Assembly: GCA_021737145.1 (NCBI GenBank)
Contig: JAIPEN010000007.1
Span: 62,001-126,000, forward strand
DNA length: 64,000 nt
Source: Desulfarculaceae bacterium
GTDB lineage: Bacteria > Desulfobacterota > Desulfarculia > Desulfarculales > Desulfarculaceae
Direction: 5' to 3'
Within the stretch, counting starts at the first letter, position 1. The number at the start of each line of letters is the position of its first letter. The notes below the pieces were generated by a model. That model did no database searches. It was not told the origin of the DNA and worked only from the letters and a program-made list of their open reading frames with translations. Of the stretch, positions 53,835 through 61,504 are shown piece by piece. A program made the translations under genes and the position numbers.

Positions 53835-56800
53835 TTACTTGCCTCCCTTCACCTGCTGCAAGGGCAGGTTGCGGAAGCGGCCGCCGTCCTTGGCCGGGTC
53901 GCCCTTGTAGCCCAGGGCCTTGAAATCCACCCAGCCGCCCTTGCCGCCGTGGGAGCCGGCTCCGGCTCCGGAGAGCTTCTTGAAGTTCACCCCGGCCTTT
54001 TGTTGGTGGCAGGACCCGCAGTAGGGGGCCTTGGCCAGGGTGGTGTGGCAGTCGGCGCAGGACAGGGACTGGTTCTTGGGGGCCACCTCGTGGGTCAGGC
54101 CCCAGTACATGGCCGTGGGCACGAACTCGTACTTGCCGGAATAGGGCAGGCCGGCCTGCTTCATGCCCTCGCGGGCCGCCTTGTCCCAGTCCCAGTGCTT
54201 CCAGAAGCCGCCCCACAGCTTGGGCGCGATGAGGTAGCGGTGCACAGAGTCGGCGATCTGTTTGCCCCGGTGGATTTTAAAGGGATAGATGCGGCTTGAC
54301 GGGTCGGTGATGTAGCCCACCGGCGAGGTAAGCTCGGTGACTCCCTTGTCGTTGATGCGGTCGCCCAGCAGGTGGCGCTTGACCGTGCCGTTGTACCAGC
54401 GGTAGGAGGGCTTGACCCCCTGCTCCCACTGGAAGCTGCCCTTCTTCTTGGCATAGGTGGGCATGCCGTGGGCGTCCTTCTTGGCCTTGATCTTCTTACC
54501 GGCCGTGGACCAGTCCCAATGCACCTTGGTGGGGTTGCCCTTGGAATACACCGGCACATGGCAGGTCTGGCAGGCCACATGCCTGGTGTGCTGATTCAGG
54601 TGCCAGTCCAGCATGGGGCGGCCGATGTGGGGCTTGTCGGTGTGGCACTGCTCGCAGGTCAGGTCGCCCTCGGCCGCGGGCACCGAAATGCTGCGCCCGG
54701 AGATGAGGTGGTTGCGGGTCTTGTGGCAGTCCTGGCAGCGGAAGTTCATGCCCCCGCCGGTCACGCCCATGTGCACGTCGTGGCTCTTGTCGGGCTTGGC
54801 CATCACCGAGCTCATGTCCCCGTGCTTGACCGCGTCGCCGCCGCCGCCCACGAAGTGGCAGTTCATGCCGCAGGTGGCCCGGCTGGGACGGCCCACGTTT
54901 TTGGCCACCCTGACCAGGTTCACGTTCTTGAAGGGCATGCCCGCGCCCTTGGGATTCTTTTGGTACTCCCCGGTGGTGTCGTGGCACACCAGGCAGTCGA
55001 TGTTGGCCGGGTCCTTGAAGTCGAAGCTCTTATCCTTCCAGCCGTAGCCGATGTGGCAGGAGGTGCAGCGGGGCCAGTTGCCGGCCAGGTTGATGCAAAA
55101 GTTGTTGATGGTGTTGTGGCGCTTGCCCAGGTCCACCCGCTTCTCATGCCCCACGGTGTAGGGCGAGGGGCCCTGCCAGTTCCAGTGGGAGGTGTGCAGG
55201 ATGGCCTGGCCCGCCTCCTTGTGGCAGCTCAGGCAGTTTTTGGTCACCTCCTGGGGGGTGACCTTGCCGTCCAGCTTGACCAGGAAATTGTGGTTGGGCA
55301 CCTTCTTGGCGTGGCAGGCCAGGCAGTCGGTGGGGGCCCTGGTCTCCAGGGGGCGCACTTTGGCGCCGCGCACCATGGAGCTGTAGATGATGGGACCGCG
55401 CACATGCGGGGTCTGCTCGGACTCCTTGTGGCAGTCCATGCAAAGCTGGTGATAGGCCCCCTTGAGGCCGGGGGTGTTCAGTTGCTTGGGGTTGAAGGGA
55501 GCGCCGTGGCACACCTTGCAGGCCACGGGTTTTTCTTTTTTGGCCTGCAGCTCGGCCATGCGGATGGGCTTGCCGTAGGTGTCGCCCTTTTCGCGGGGTT
55601 GGCGGTGGTGGCAGATGGTGCAGTCGCCCAGCGCGCCGGCGTGCTTGCCGTGCATGAAGCGCACCGGCTCGTAGAGGTCGGAGTGCTTTTTGATCACCGG
55701 GTCGTCGAGCATGAACAGGCGCACCGTGTCCTTGGGGGCCGGAAATGGCTGGGCCTTGGTCTCCAGGGGGCGCATGGGGTTGGGAGTCTCGGCGGCCAGG
55801 GCGGTGTCCGGGGCGCCGGCCAGGGCCAGGAACAGGCCCGCGGCCAAAACGCTGAGCACCACCGGCGAGAGCTTCTTGGGCTTGGCGCCCAGCACCGGGA
55901 AGATGAAAACGAACACCCGGTAGAGGAACATCAGGGTGGCGATGAGGCCCACGGTGATGAATATCTCGCCCACCGCCGGGAAGTAGGACACCAGCTTGTA
56001 GGGTGGATTGTAGGCCACCAGGAAAACGTTGATGCGGTTCATCATGATGCCCAGCACGAACATGGCTGAGGCGAAGAACAGCCAGCCCGGCGAGCGCCGC
56101 ACCTTTTCGAACAACAGCAGCACAAAGGGCATGATCACCCCGAAGAGCATCTCCACGATGAAGGCGTTGGTCTGGTAGGTGCCGTCAAAGAGATAGACGT
56201 AAGTGCCCCGCCAGGCCATGTCCCCCAGCTTGACCGCCAAATAGATGCCCATGAGCACGGGCATGAAGCGGGCCAGGGGAGTGAGCACGTCCATCTCCGG
56301 CTTGCGGTCGAAGCTCTTGGCCACCAGCAGGGATTCGAAGGCCACCATGGGGTAGCCGGCCGCGAAGGCCGAGAGCAGGAACAACAGCGGCAGGATGGGG
56401 GTGTACCACAGGGGATGCACCTTGGAGGGCGCTATGAGCATCAGGGTGCCCAGGCTGGACTGGTGCAGGCAGGAGAGCACGATGCCCGCGATGATGAACA
56501 GGAACATCACCTTGCCCAGGATGCGGTCCAAAAAGTCCAGGGTGGCCTCGGCCATGTCGCCCAAAAAGACCAGGGGCCAGGCGTGATGCTTCAGGTTCAG
56601 GTTGATGCGCCCCTTGAAGCGCTCGGCCACTATGGGGAGGAACTCTATGTAGAGCACGTGCAGATAGATCATCACGCACATGGCCACCTCGAACAGCACC
56701 GAGTTGGGGTTGTGATTGAAGATGGGGCTGGTGATGTTCCAGTAGCGGCCGATGTCCACCAAGAGACCCAGCACCACGAAGGTGTAGCCCAGCATGGCCG

Positions 56801-57086
56801 TGAGCAGGGCCGGGCGGATGACCGCATGGTACTGGTCGCGGTTGAACACGTAGGCGATGAGGCCGGTGGTGAAGCCGCCCGCGGCCAGGGCCACGCCGGT
56901 GGCCACGTCCACCGCGATCCAGATGCCCCAGGGGAACTGGTTGTTGAGGTTGCTTACCTTGCCGATGCCGAAGATGAAGCGGGCGGCGATAAAGGCCCCG
57001 CCGATGGCCATCAAGGCCAGCATTACCATCACCCCGGGGGTGAGGAATTTTTCCTCGACCGGGGCCGCTGCTTCGTGCTTACTCAT
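53835..57086 (-). CDS. NrfD-type membrane protein fused to a 13-haem cytochrome (octahaem tetrathionate reductase-like)
   Basis: A 1083-residue fusion. Residues 15-430 hold about ten helices of the NrfD/HybB quinone-reactive family (NQFPWGIWIAVDVATGVALA; YNPPYKLVSYFPAVGEIFIT). Residues 480-1030 carry thirteen haem motifs: CxxCH at C489, 523, 549, 588, 618, 674, 698, 784, 811, 839, 1010 and 1023, plus a CX3CH (CGMNCH) at 739. The segment from 610 onward, with NNFCINLAGNWPRCTSCHIG, IDCLVCHDTTGEYQKNPKGA, HFVGGGGDAVKHGD and KVHWDWSTAGK, resembles octahaem tetrathionate reductases. It links the quinone pool to periplasmic sulfur chemistry. It overlaps the upstream ferredoxin gene by 8 bases. Confidence 0.9.
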   Translation of the reverse strand: MSKHEAAAPVEEKFLTPGVMVMLALMAIGGAFIAARFIFGIGKVSNLNNQFPWGIWIAVDVATGVALAAGGFTTGLIAYVFNRDQYHAVIRPALLTAMLGYTFVVLGLLVDIGRYWNITSPIFNHNPNSVLFEVAMCVMIYLHVLYIEFLPIVAERFKGRINLNLKHHAWPLVFLGDMAEATLDFLDRILGKVMFLFIIAGIVLSCLHQSSLGTLMLIAPSKVHPLWYTPILPLLFLLSAFAAGYPMVAFESLLVAKSFDRKPEMDVLTPLARFMPVLMGIYLAVKLGDMAWRGTYVYLFDGTYQTNAFIVEMLFGVIMPFVLLLFEKVRRSPGWLFFASAMFVLGIMMNRINVFLVAYNPPYKLVSYFPAVGEIFITVGLIATLMFLYRVFVFIFPVLGAKPKKLSPVVLSVLAAGLFLALAGAPDTALAAETPNPMRPLETKAQPFPAPKDTVRLFMLDDPVIKKHSDLYEPVRFMHGKHAGALGDCTICHHRQPREKGDTYGKPIRMAELQAKKEKPVACKVCHGAPFNPKQLNTPGLKGAYHQLCMDCHKESEQTPHVRGPIIYSSMVRGAKVRPLETRAPTDCLACHAKKVPNHNFLVKLDGKVTPQEVTKNCLSCHKEAGQAILHTSHWNWQGPSPYTVGHEKRVDLGKRHNTINNFCINLAGNWPRCTSCHIGYGWKDKSFDFKDPANIDCLVCHDTTGEYQKNPKGAGMPFKNVNLVRVAKNVGRPSRATCGMNCHFVGGGGDAVKHGDMSSVMAKPDKSHDVHMGVTGGGMNFRCQDCHKTRNHLISGRSISVPAAEGDLTCEQCHTDKPHIGRPMLDWHLNQHTRHVACQTCHVPVYSKGNPTKVHWDWSTAGKKIKAKKDAHGMPTYAKKKGSFQWEQGVKPSYRWYNGTVKRHLLGDRINDKGVTELTSPVGYITDPSSRIYPFKIHRGKQIADSVHRYLIAPKLWGGFWKHWDWDKAAREGMKQAGLPYSGKYEFVPTAMYWGLTHEVAPKNQSLSCADCHTTLAKAPYCGSCHQQKAGVNFKKLSGAGAGSHGGKGGWVDFKALGYKGDPAKDGGRFRNLPLQQVKGGK

Positions 57087-58029
57087 TGCCGGCCTCCTTG
57101 TCCTCTTTTTGCTCCCGGCCGCCCATCTCTGCCTCTTGGCTCTTCTTCAAGTAACCGGACAGCCACATGATGCCGCCCAGCACCCCGTAGAGCCCCAGGG
57201 GCACGGCCAGATAGCTGGTGATGGCGTGCTGGATGGACTCGGTGAGCCGGGGCGGGGGCGTGGGGCTCAGGTCGGGGAAGCCGATGTTCTCAAAGGGCTC
57301 GGAGGCCAGGTAGAGCCAGGAGGTGCCTCCCACCTCGCGCTCGCCGTAGATGCGCTCGTGGTATTTGCCCGGGTTGTTCTTCATCTTCCAGCGGGCCAGT
57401 TTGAGAAGCTGGTCGCGGGGCCCGAAGGTGATCACCTCGCGGGGACAGACCTGGGCGCAGGCGGGCAGGCCGCCGTCCTTGATCTGGGCGAAGCAGAAGG
57501 TGCACTTGCGCACCTGAGGGGTCAGGGCGTCGTGATACTCGTAGGCCGGCACCTGGAAGGGACAGGCGATCATGCAGTAGCGGCAGCCGATGCACTTGTT
57601 GGCGTCGTAGACCACCGCCCCGTTGGGCGCCTTGCTCAGGGCCCCCACGATGCAGGCCGACACGCAGGAGGGGTCGGCGCAGTGCATGCACTGGAACTTC
57701 ACATAGGTGGGGCGCTGGCGCCAGGCCAAGGTTCCGATGTTGTGGGGGTAATACTTGTTGACCACCGTGAAGCTGGTGTCGTCCATGCGCCTCAGGTTCT
57801 CCAGCACCGCCATTTCCTCGAAGGATTGCTTGGGCTGGGGAAGGTGGTTGCGCTGGTTGCAGGCTTGCTCGCATTTGCGGCAGCCCACGCACAGGGTGGT
57901 GTCCACCAGACACCCCACGGCGTTGGGAGAAGGGGCCTTTTTCTTGGCCTCGGCTGCCGTGGCCGAAGCCAAGGGCAGGGCGGCGGTGGCCCCGGCGATC
58001 TTGAAAAAGTTTCTGCGGTTAATTTGCAT
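57079..58029 (-). CDS. Tat-exported ferredoxin with C-terminal membrane anchor (HybA/HmcB-like)
   Basis: A 316-residue iron-sulfur protein. The N-terminal Tat signal NRRNFFKIAGATAAL is followed by four cluster motifs: CVGCRKCEQACNQRNH, CMHCADPSCVSACIVGAL, CIGCRYCMIACPFQVP and CTFCFAQIKDGGLPACAQVC. A C-terminal helix (AVPLGLYGVLGGIMWLSGYL) anchors it to the membrane. This matches the HybA/HmcB type that pairs with NrfD/HybB membrane proteins, as here with the next gene (8-base overlap). It should carry electrons between the membrane quinone site and periplasmic cytochromes. Confidence 0.93.
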   Translation of the reverse strand: MQINRRNFFKIAGATAALPLASATAAEAKKKAPSPNAVGCLVDTTLCVGCRKCEQACNQRNHLPQPKQSFEEMAVLENLRRMDDTSFTVVNKYYPHNIGTLAWRQRPTYVKFQCMHCADPSCVSACIVGALSKAPNGAVVYDANKCIGCRYCMIACPFQVPAYEYHDALTPQVRKCTFCFAQIKDGGLPACAQVCPREVITFGPRDQLLKLARWKMKNNPGKYHERIYGEREVGGTSWLYLASEPFENIGFPDLSPTPPPRLTESIQHAITSYLAVPLGLYGVLGGIMWLSGYLKKSQEAEMGGREQKEDKEAGNE

Positions 58030-58068
58030 GACGCCAACCAGTCCTGGGTCTGTTGAGGTTTCGCGCTT

Positions 58069-58296
58069 TCATCCCTTGCGTATGGTCAAGCTGATGCAGT
58101 CGCCCCGGGGCTCTTGATCCACGATGATGTCGGCCGAGCGGGACACGATCTGGGCGATGGACCCGACCAGGTCCTCGTCGTGCACCACCACCCGAAGCAG
58201 CTCGCCCGGGGTCAGGCGGTTCAGGGCGCTTTTCATCTGCAATAGACAGAGGGGGGCGACCACCCCGTTGAGGTCGATTTCGTGCTGCAAGCTCAT
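58069..58296 (-). CDS. TusA-like sulfur-carrier protein with displaced cysteine
   Basis: A 75-residue TusA-fold protein: HEIDLNGVVAPLCLLQMKSA, then LNRLTPGELLRVVVHDEDLV and a final ISLTIRKG. In typical TusA the motif after the first strand is CPxP, with Cys as the sulfur carrier. Here the Cys position is Ala14 and a Cys appears at position 17 (APLC), where the second Pro should be. It may carry sulfur at a shifted site or have lost the function. It is the first gene of the operon; GGAGGGCC precedes the ATG. A TTG start six codons upstream is possible. Confidence 0.78.
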   Translation of the reverse strand: MSLQHEIDLNGVVAPLCLLQMKSALNRLTPGELLRVVVHDEDLVGSIAQIVSRSADIIVDQEPRGDCISLTIRKG

Positions 58297-58328
58297 GGCC
58301 CTCCGTCGCTGCAAGTTGCAACGAAAGT

Positions 58329-58344
58329 CGCAATAAATGTGCCG
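58329..58344 (-). promoter_or_regulatory. Sigma-54 promoter of the sulfur operon
   Basis: On the minus strand the sequence is CGGCACATTTATTGCG. It matches TGGCAC-N5-TTGCW at all positions except the first and last, with GG and GC exactly 10 bases apart. Transcription would begin about 58317, giving a leader of about 20 bases before the TusA-like ATG at 58296. A sigma-54 activator gene lies divergently at 58549. Confidence 0.85.
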
Positions 58345-58390
58345 ATTTTGTTAACATTCGGCCTGGCGGGAAGTAATTCTGCATCTGTCT

Positions 58391-58410
58391 GATATTGCGG
58401 CGAAAATATC
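58391..58410 (-). promoter_or_regulatory. Dyad, candidate upstream activator site
   Basis: GATATT (58391-58396) and AATATC (58405-58410) form a perfect 6-bp inverted repeat with an 8-base spacer, centred about 85 bases upstream of the predicted sigma-54 start. That spacing is typical of enhancer sites. A second imperfect dyad, TGCCTATGCAGGCG, lies near 58461. Confidence 0.4.
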
Positions 58411-58548
58411 CAAGGCGCTCAGAGAGGCAAGTACAAGGCGGTTTTTACTATTGATAAAGTTGCCTATGCAGGCGTAAAAATAGATGATTAATAATTAAAC
58501 AGTTGTAAGAGTGCGTTTGCCCCACACGACCCCTGAGCGAGGTGAAAA

Positions 58549-59961
58549 GTGCGCCCCCAAGAGATAAATCGTCAGCTCGAAGGCATCATCAACACCATGC
58601 ACGACGGCCTGATCGTCATCTCTCCGGACGGGGCCATCGTCATGGTCAACCAGGCCTTTGAAACGCTCACCGGCTATAGCTCCGACGAGGTGATCGGCCA
58701 GCCCTGCACCCTGCTGGGTTGCGACGCCTGCGAGATGACCATCAAGAGCGGCCAGGGCCAGGTGTGGTGGTGCGCCCTGTTCGATCCGGCCCACGAGGGC
58801 ATCAAGCGCTGCCGCTGCAACTACCGCAAGAAGGACGGGTCCTACGCCCCGGTGCTCAAAAACGCCACCATGCTGCAAGACGAGGACGGGGCGCCCCTGG
58901 GCGCGGTGGAGACCCTCATCGACATCTCGGAGCTGGACCGGTTGGACCAGGAGGTGGCCCAACTGGCCGCCCAGTTGGACTCGGTGGACGGCTTCTGCGG
59001 CATCGTGGGCAACTCGCCGGCCATGCAGCGGGTATTTCAGGTGATAAAAAAGGCCGCGGCCAGCGACGCGCCGGTGATCATCACCGGCGAAAGCGGCACC
59101 GGCAAGGAGCTGGTGGCCCGGGCCATTCACCAGACCGGCAACCGGCGGGAAAAGCCCTATGTGCAGCTGTCCTGCGCGGCGCTAAACGAGTCATTGTTGG
59201 AGAGCGAGCTGTTCGGTCACACCAAGGGCGCCTTCACCGGGGCCTACCGTCACCGCATCGGCCGCTTCGAGGCGGCCAACGGGGGAGATATATTCCTGGA
59301 CGAGATCGGCGACATCCCCCTGAGCACCCAGGTCAAGCTGCTGAGGGTGCTGGAGACCAAGCAGTTCGAGCGGGTGGGGGACCACCAGCCCATTTTGGTG
59401 GACGTGCGGGTGATCACCGCCACCAACCGCAACTTGCAGGAGCTGTTGGCCAGCGGAGCCTTTAGAGAAGATCTTTACTTCCGCATCAACGTGATCCCCA
59501 TTCACCTGCCGCCCTTGCGCGAGCGCATGGGCGACGTGCCCGCCCTGGTCAACACCTTCATCGGCCGGCTGCGCCAGAAGACCGGCAAGGAGATCAACGG
59601 CCTGAGCCGCCAGGCCATGGATTGCTTCATGAACCACCCCTGGCCGGGCAACGTGCGCGAGCTCAAGGGCGCCCTGGAGTATTCCTTTGTGGTGGCCGAG
59701 GGCGGCCCGATCCAGCCGGACCACCTGCCACCCCATCTCGCCGGAGGCCACCCGGCCGCGCCCGCCTGGAGCCCGGCCGCCCCGGCCGCACCGGCCGCCG
59801 AGCCCAACGGCCTGTCGGAAAAGGACGCCCTGGTGGCGGCCCTAAAGCAGACCGAGGGCAACCAGACCCAGGCGGCCAAGCTGCTGGGGGTCAACCGGGT
59901 GACGGTCTACAACCGCATGAAGAAGTACGGCATTGAGATGAAAAAGGTGCTTCAGACCTGA
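58549..59961 (+). CDS. Sigma-54-dependent activator with Cys-rich PAS domain
   Basis: A 470-residue enhancer-binding protein starting at GTG after GAGGTGAAAA. Residues 8-130 form a PAS domain with six cysteines (53, 58, 61, 75, 88, 90; LLGCDACEMT and IKRCRCNYRKKDG). They could bind a metal or cluster or sense thiol/sulfur state. The AAA+ domain follows (about 150-390; Walker A GESGTGKE, loop in ELFGHTKGAFTGAYRHRIGR) and then a Fis-type HTH (AAKLLGVNRVTVYNRMKKYG) after an Ala/Pro linker. There is no receiver, so the PAS domain is the likely sensor. It faces the sigma-54 promoter of the sulfur operon and is the obvious regulator. Confidence 0.94.
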   Translation: MRPQEINRQLEGIINTMHDGLIVISPDGAIVMVNQAFETLTGYSSDEVIGQPCTLLGCDACEMTIKSGQGQVWWCALFDPAHEGIKRCRCNYRKKDGSYAPVLKNATMLQDEDGAPLGAVETLIDISELDRLDQEVAQLAAQLDSVDGFCGIVGNSPAMQRVFQVIKKAAASDAPVIITGESGTGKELVARAIHQTGNRREKPYVQLSCAALNESLLESELFGHTKGAFTGAYRHRIGRFEAANGGDIFLDEIGDIPLSTQVKLLRVLETKQFERVGDHQPILVDVRVITATNRNLQELLASGAFREDLYFRINVIPIHLPPLRERMGDVPALVNTFIGRLRQKTGKEINGLSRQAMDCFMNHPWPGNVRELKGALEYSFVVAEGGPIQPDHLPPHLAGGHPAAPAWSPAAPAAPAAEPNGLSEKDALVAALKQTEGNQTQAAKLLGVNRVTVYNRMKKYGIEMKKVLQT

Positions 59962-60560
59962 GAAGGCTCCGCGGCCGGAGGGCCGGGCTCCTTGCCCGGC
60001 AACACCTGGGCCGCGCCCACTCCCCATTGGGACACGCAGGTAATCACGTCCAAGGGGTTGGCTTCCAGCATGGTCAGCCGTTGGCTCTCCACCACGTAGA
60101 TGGAGCCCAGGCTCACCATGGGGGCCAAGGGCAAGAACACGGTGCAGCGCCCGCCGGGCAACTCCTCCATGACCATGCAAAAGGCCTCCGCGCCGTCGTG
60201 CAGGCGCACCAGGGCGGCGGGGTAGGCCTGGCGCATCTCCGCGAAACCGGTGAGCAGGTTCTTCAATAGCTGGTAGCCGGGTAGCTGGCGGAAGATCCTG
60301 GCCTCCAGGCGGTCAAAGGACCAGGCCCCGATACGGGTGCGCACCGCGGCCCCGATGAGGCAGCACACCACGGCCAGGACGGCCACGCCCAACACCACCG
60401 CCACAAGCACTCCCCACACCGACTGCAGGCCCAGCAGCTTTCCCAGCTTGCTCAGGACGCCGACCACCTCCACCACCAGCCAGGCTATGAGCGCGGTGGG
60501 CACCAGCACCACCAGCCCGTAGATCAGGTTCAGCTTCAGGGTCGCCTTGGGCTCTGCCAT
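59952..60560 (-). CDS. DUF502 family membrane protein
   Basis: A 202-residue protein with two N-terminal hydrophobic helices (LIYGLVVLVPTALIAWLVVE at about 13-32 and VLVAVVLGVAVLAVVCCLIG at about 51-70). They are followed by the conserved soluble part of DUF502: FDRLEARIFRQLPGYQLLKN, then GRCTVFLPLAPMVSLGSIYV and MLEANPLDVITCVSQWGVG. Function is unknown. Its 3' end overlaps the sigma-54 activator gene by 10 bases in a convergent arrangement. Confidence 0.85.
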   Translation of the reverse strand: MAEPKATLKLNLIYGLVVLVPTALIAWLVVEVVGVLSKLGKLLGLQSVWGVLVAVVLGVAVLAVVCCLIGAAVRTRIGAWSFDRLEARIFRQLPGYQLLKNLLTGFAEMRQAYPAALVRLHDGAEAFCMVMEELPGGRCTVFLPLAPMVSLGSIYVVESQRLTMLEANPLDVITCVSQWGVGAAQVLPGKEPGPPAAEPSQV

Positions 60561-60819
60561 GTGCTCTTCTCCCGGGCCGTTGAGTGCGTTGTCCGGCGGC
60601 CACGAACCGGCCGCCTGGTCATTCTAACCCATAGCGCCGGCGCCGGGTCCGCGAGGAGTTGTTTCTCCGGCCCGGAAGGGCCGTCAGGAATGAGTTGCAA
60701 AACCCTGGACAGGGTGGGGGATGAAATCCTATGATACGGGGTGTCAGGCGCTGCCCCCGTTACAGAGGCGCATATCATGGTCCGCTGGCACGGCAACCAC
60801 CGGTGACAAGGAGATGATT

Positions 60820-60975
60820 ATGAAAAAGGCCCTCTTGATGACCCTGGCCATCTTGTTTTTGTTCAGCTCCCTGGCCTTTGCCGCTGGCGGCAAGAACCAG
60901 GGCGACATCGGTCAGGGCGAACCCGATCCCAGCCGGACCCCCATGCCCATCGAGTGGCCGGGCATAGACTGGTAA
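60820..60975 (+). CDS. 51-residue secreted peptide
   Basis: The gene has an AAGGAG site six bases before the ATG. The product has a signal peptide (1-21, ending LAFAA) and a mature tail of about 30 residues rich in Gly, Asp and Pro (GDIGQGEPDPSRTPMPIEW), ending PGIDW. I do not recognise it. A clear signal peptide and ribosome site argue for a real gene. It lies alone between the divergent DUF502 gene and the convergent regulator operon. Confidence 0.6.
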   Translation: MKKALLMTLAILFLFSSLAFAAGGKNQGDIGQGEPDPSRTPMPIEWPGIDW

Positions 60976-61032
60976 AAGCTGTTCGCCAGCCGCGGACCCA
61001 GCCTCCGGGGCCCAGCCCGCTTTGGCCGGGGG

Positions 61033-61464
61033 CTACCAGCCGTACTTTTTGAGGGCCTCGCGCACCGCCTCTTCCCGGGTGGCCGCGTCCAGCTCCAAAC
61101 GGCGGGTGTGGCCCTCTCTTATCTTGGCGGCCAATAGCTCCAGGTCAGCCGGTTTTTCCATGAAGTCCAGGGCGCCCAGCTTGATGGCCTCCACCCCGGT
61201 CTCCAGGGTGGCGTGGCCGGTGAGCAGGATGATCTGCAGATCGGTCTTTTTGGCCAGGGCCTGTTTTAGGGTGGCCATGCCGTCGATGCCCGGCATCATC
61301 AAATCCAGGACAATGGCGTCGTAGATGTTGGCCTGAATCTTCTCCAGGGCCACCTCGCCGCTGCCCGCGGTGTCCACCAGGAAATCGCGGTTGCGCAGAC
61401 GCTCTCCCATGCTCTCCAGGAACTCCGGCTCATCGTCCACGATGAGCACTCTCGGCTCGGCCAT
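61033..61464 (-). CDS. Single-domain response regulator with C-terminal helix
   Basis: A 143-residue receiver with VLIVDDEPEFLESMGERLRN, phospho-Asp in IVLDLMMPGIDGM and Lys in MEKPADLELL. After the receiver there is a helical tail (GHTRRLELDAATREEAVREA). It has no DNA-binding domain. AGGAGGGACCC precedes the ATG at 61464, so longer upstream extensions are rejected. It is the last gene of the kinase/receiver/carbonic anhydrase operon and probably receives phosphate from the kinase at 62629. Confidence 0.9.
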   Translation of the reverse strand: MAEPRVLIVDDEPEFLESMGERLRNRDFLVDTAGSGEVALEKIQANIYDAIVLDLMMPGIDGMATLKQALAKKTDLQIILLTGHATLETGVEAIKLGALDFMEKPADLELLAAKIREGHTRRLELDAATREEAVREALKKYGW

Positions 61465-61504
61465 GGGTCCCTCCTTTTCGAAAACCCGGCCTTTCCGGGC
61501 CGCC

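Noticed and set aside
54372-56069. 565-residue plus-strand frame opposite the NrfD-multihaem gene
   Set aside because: It is a shadow frame with no domain or ribosome site; the minus-strand gene has thirteen haem motifs.
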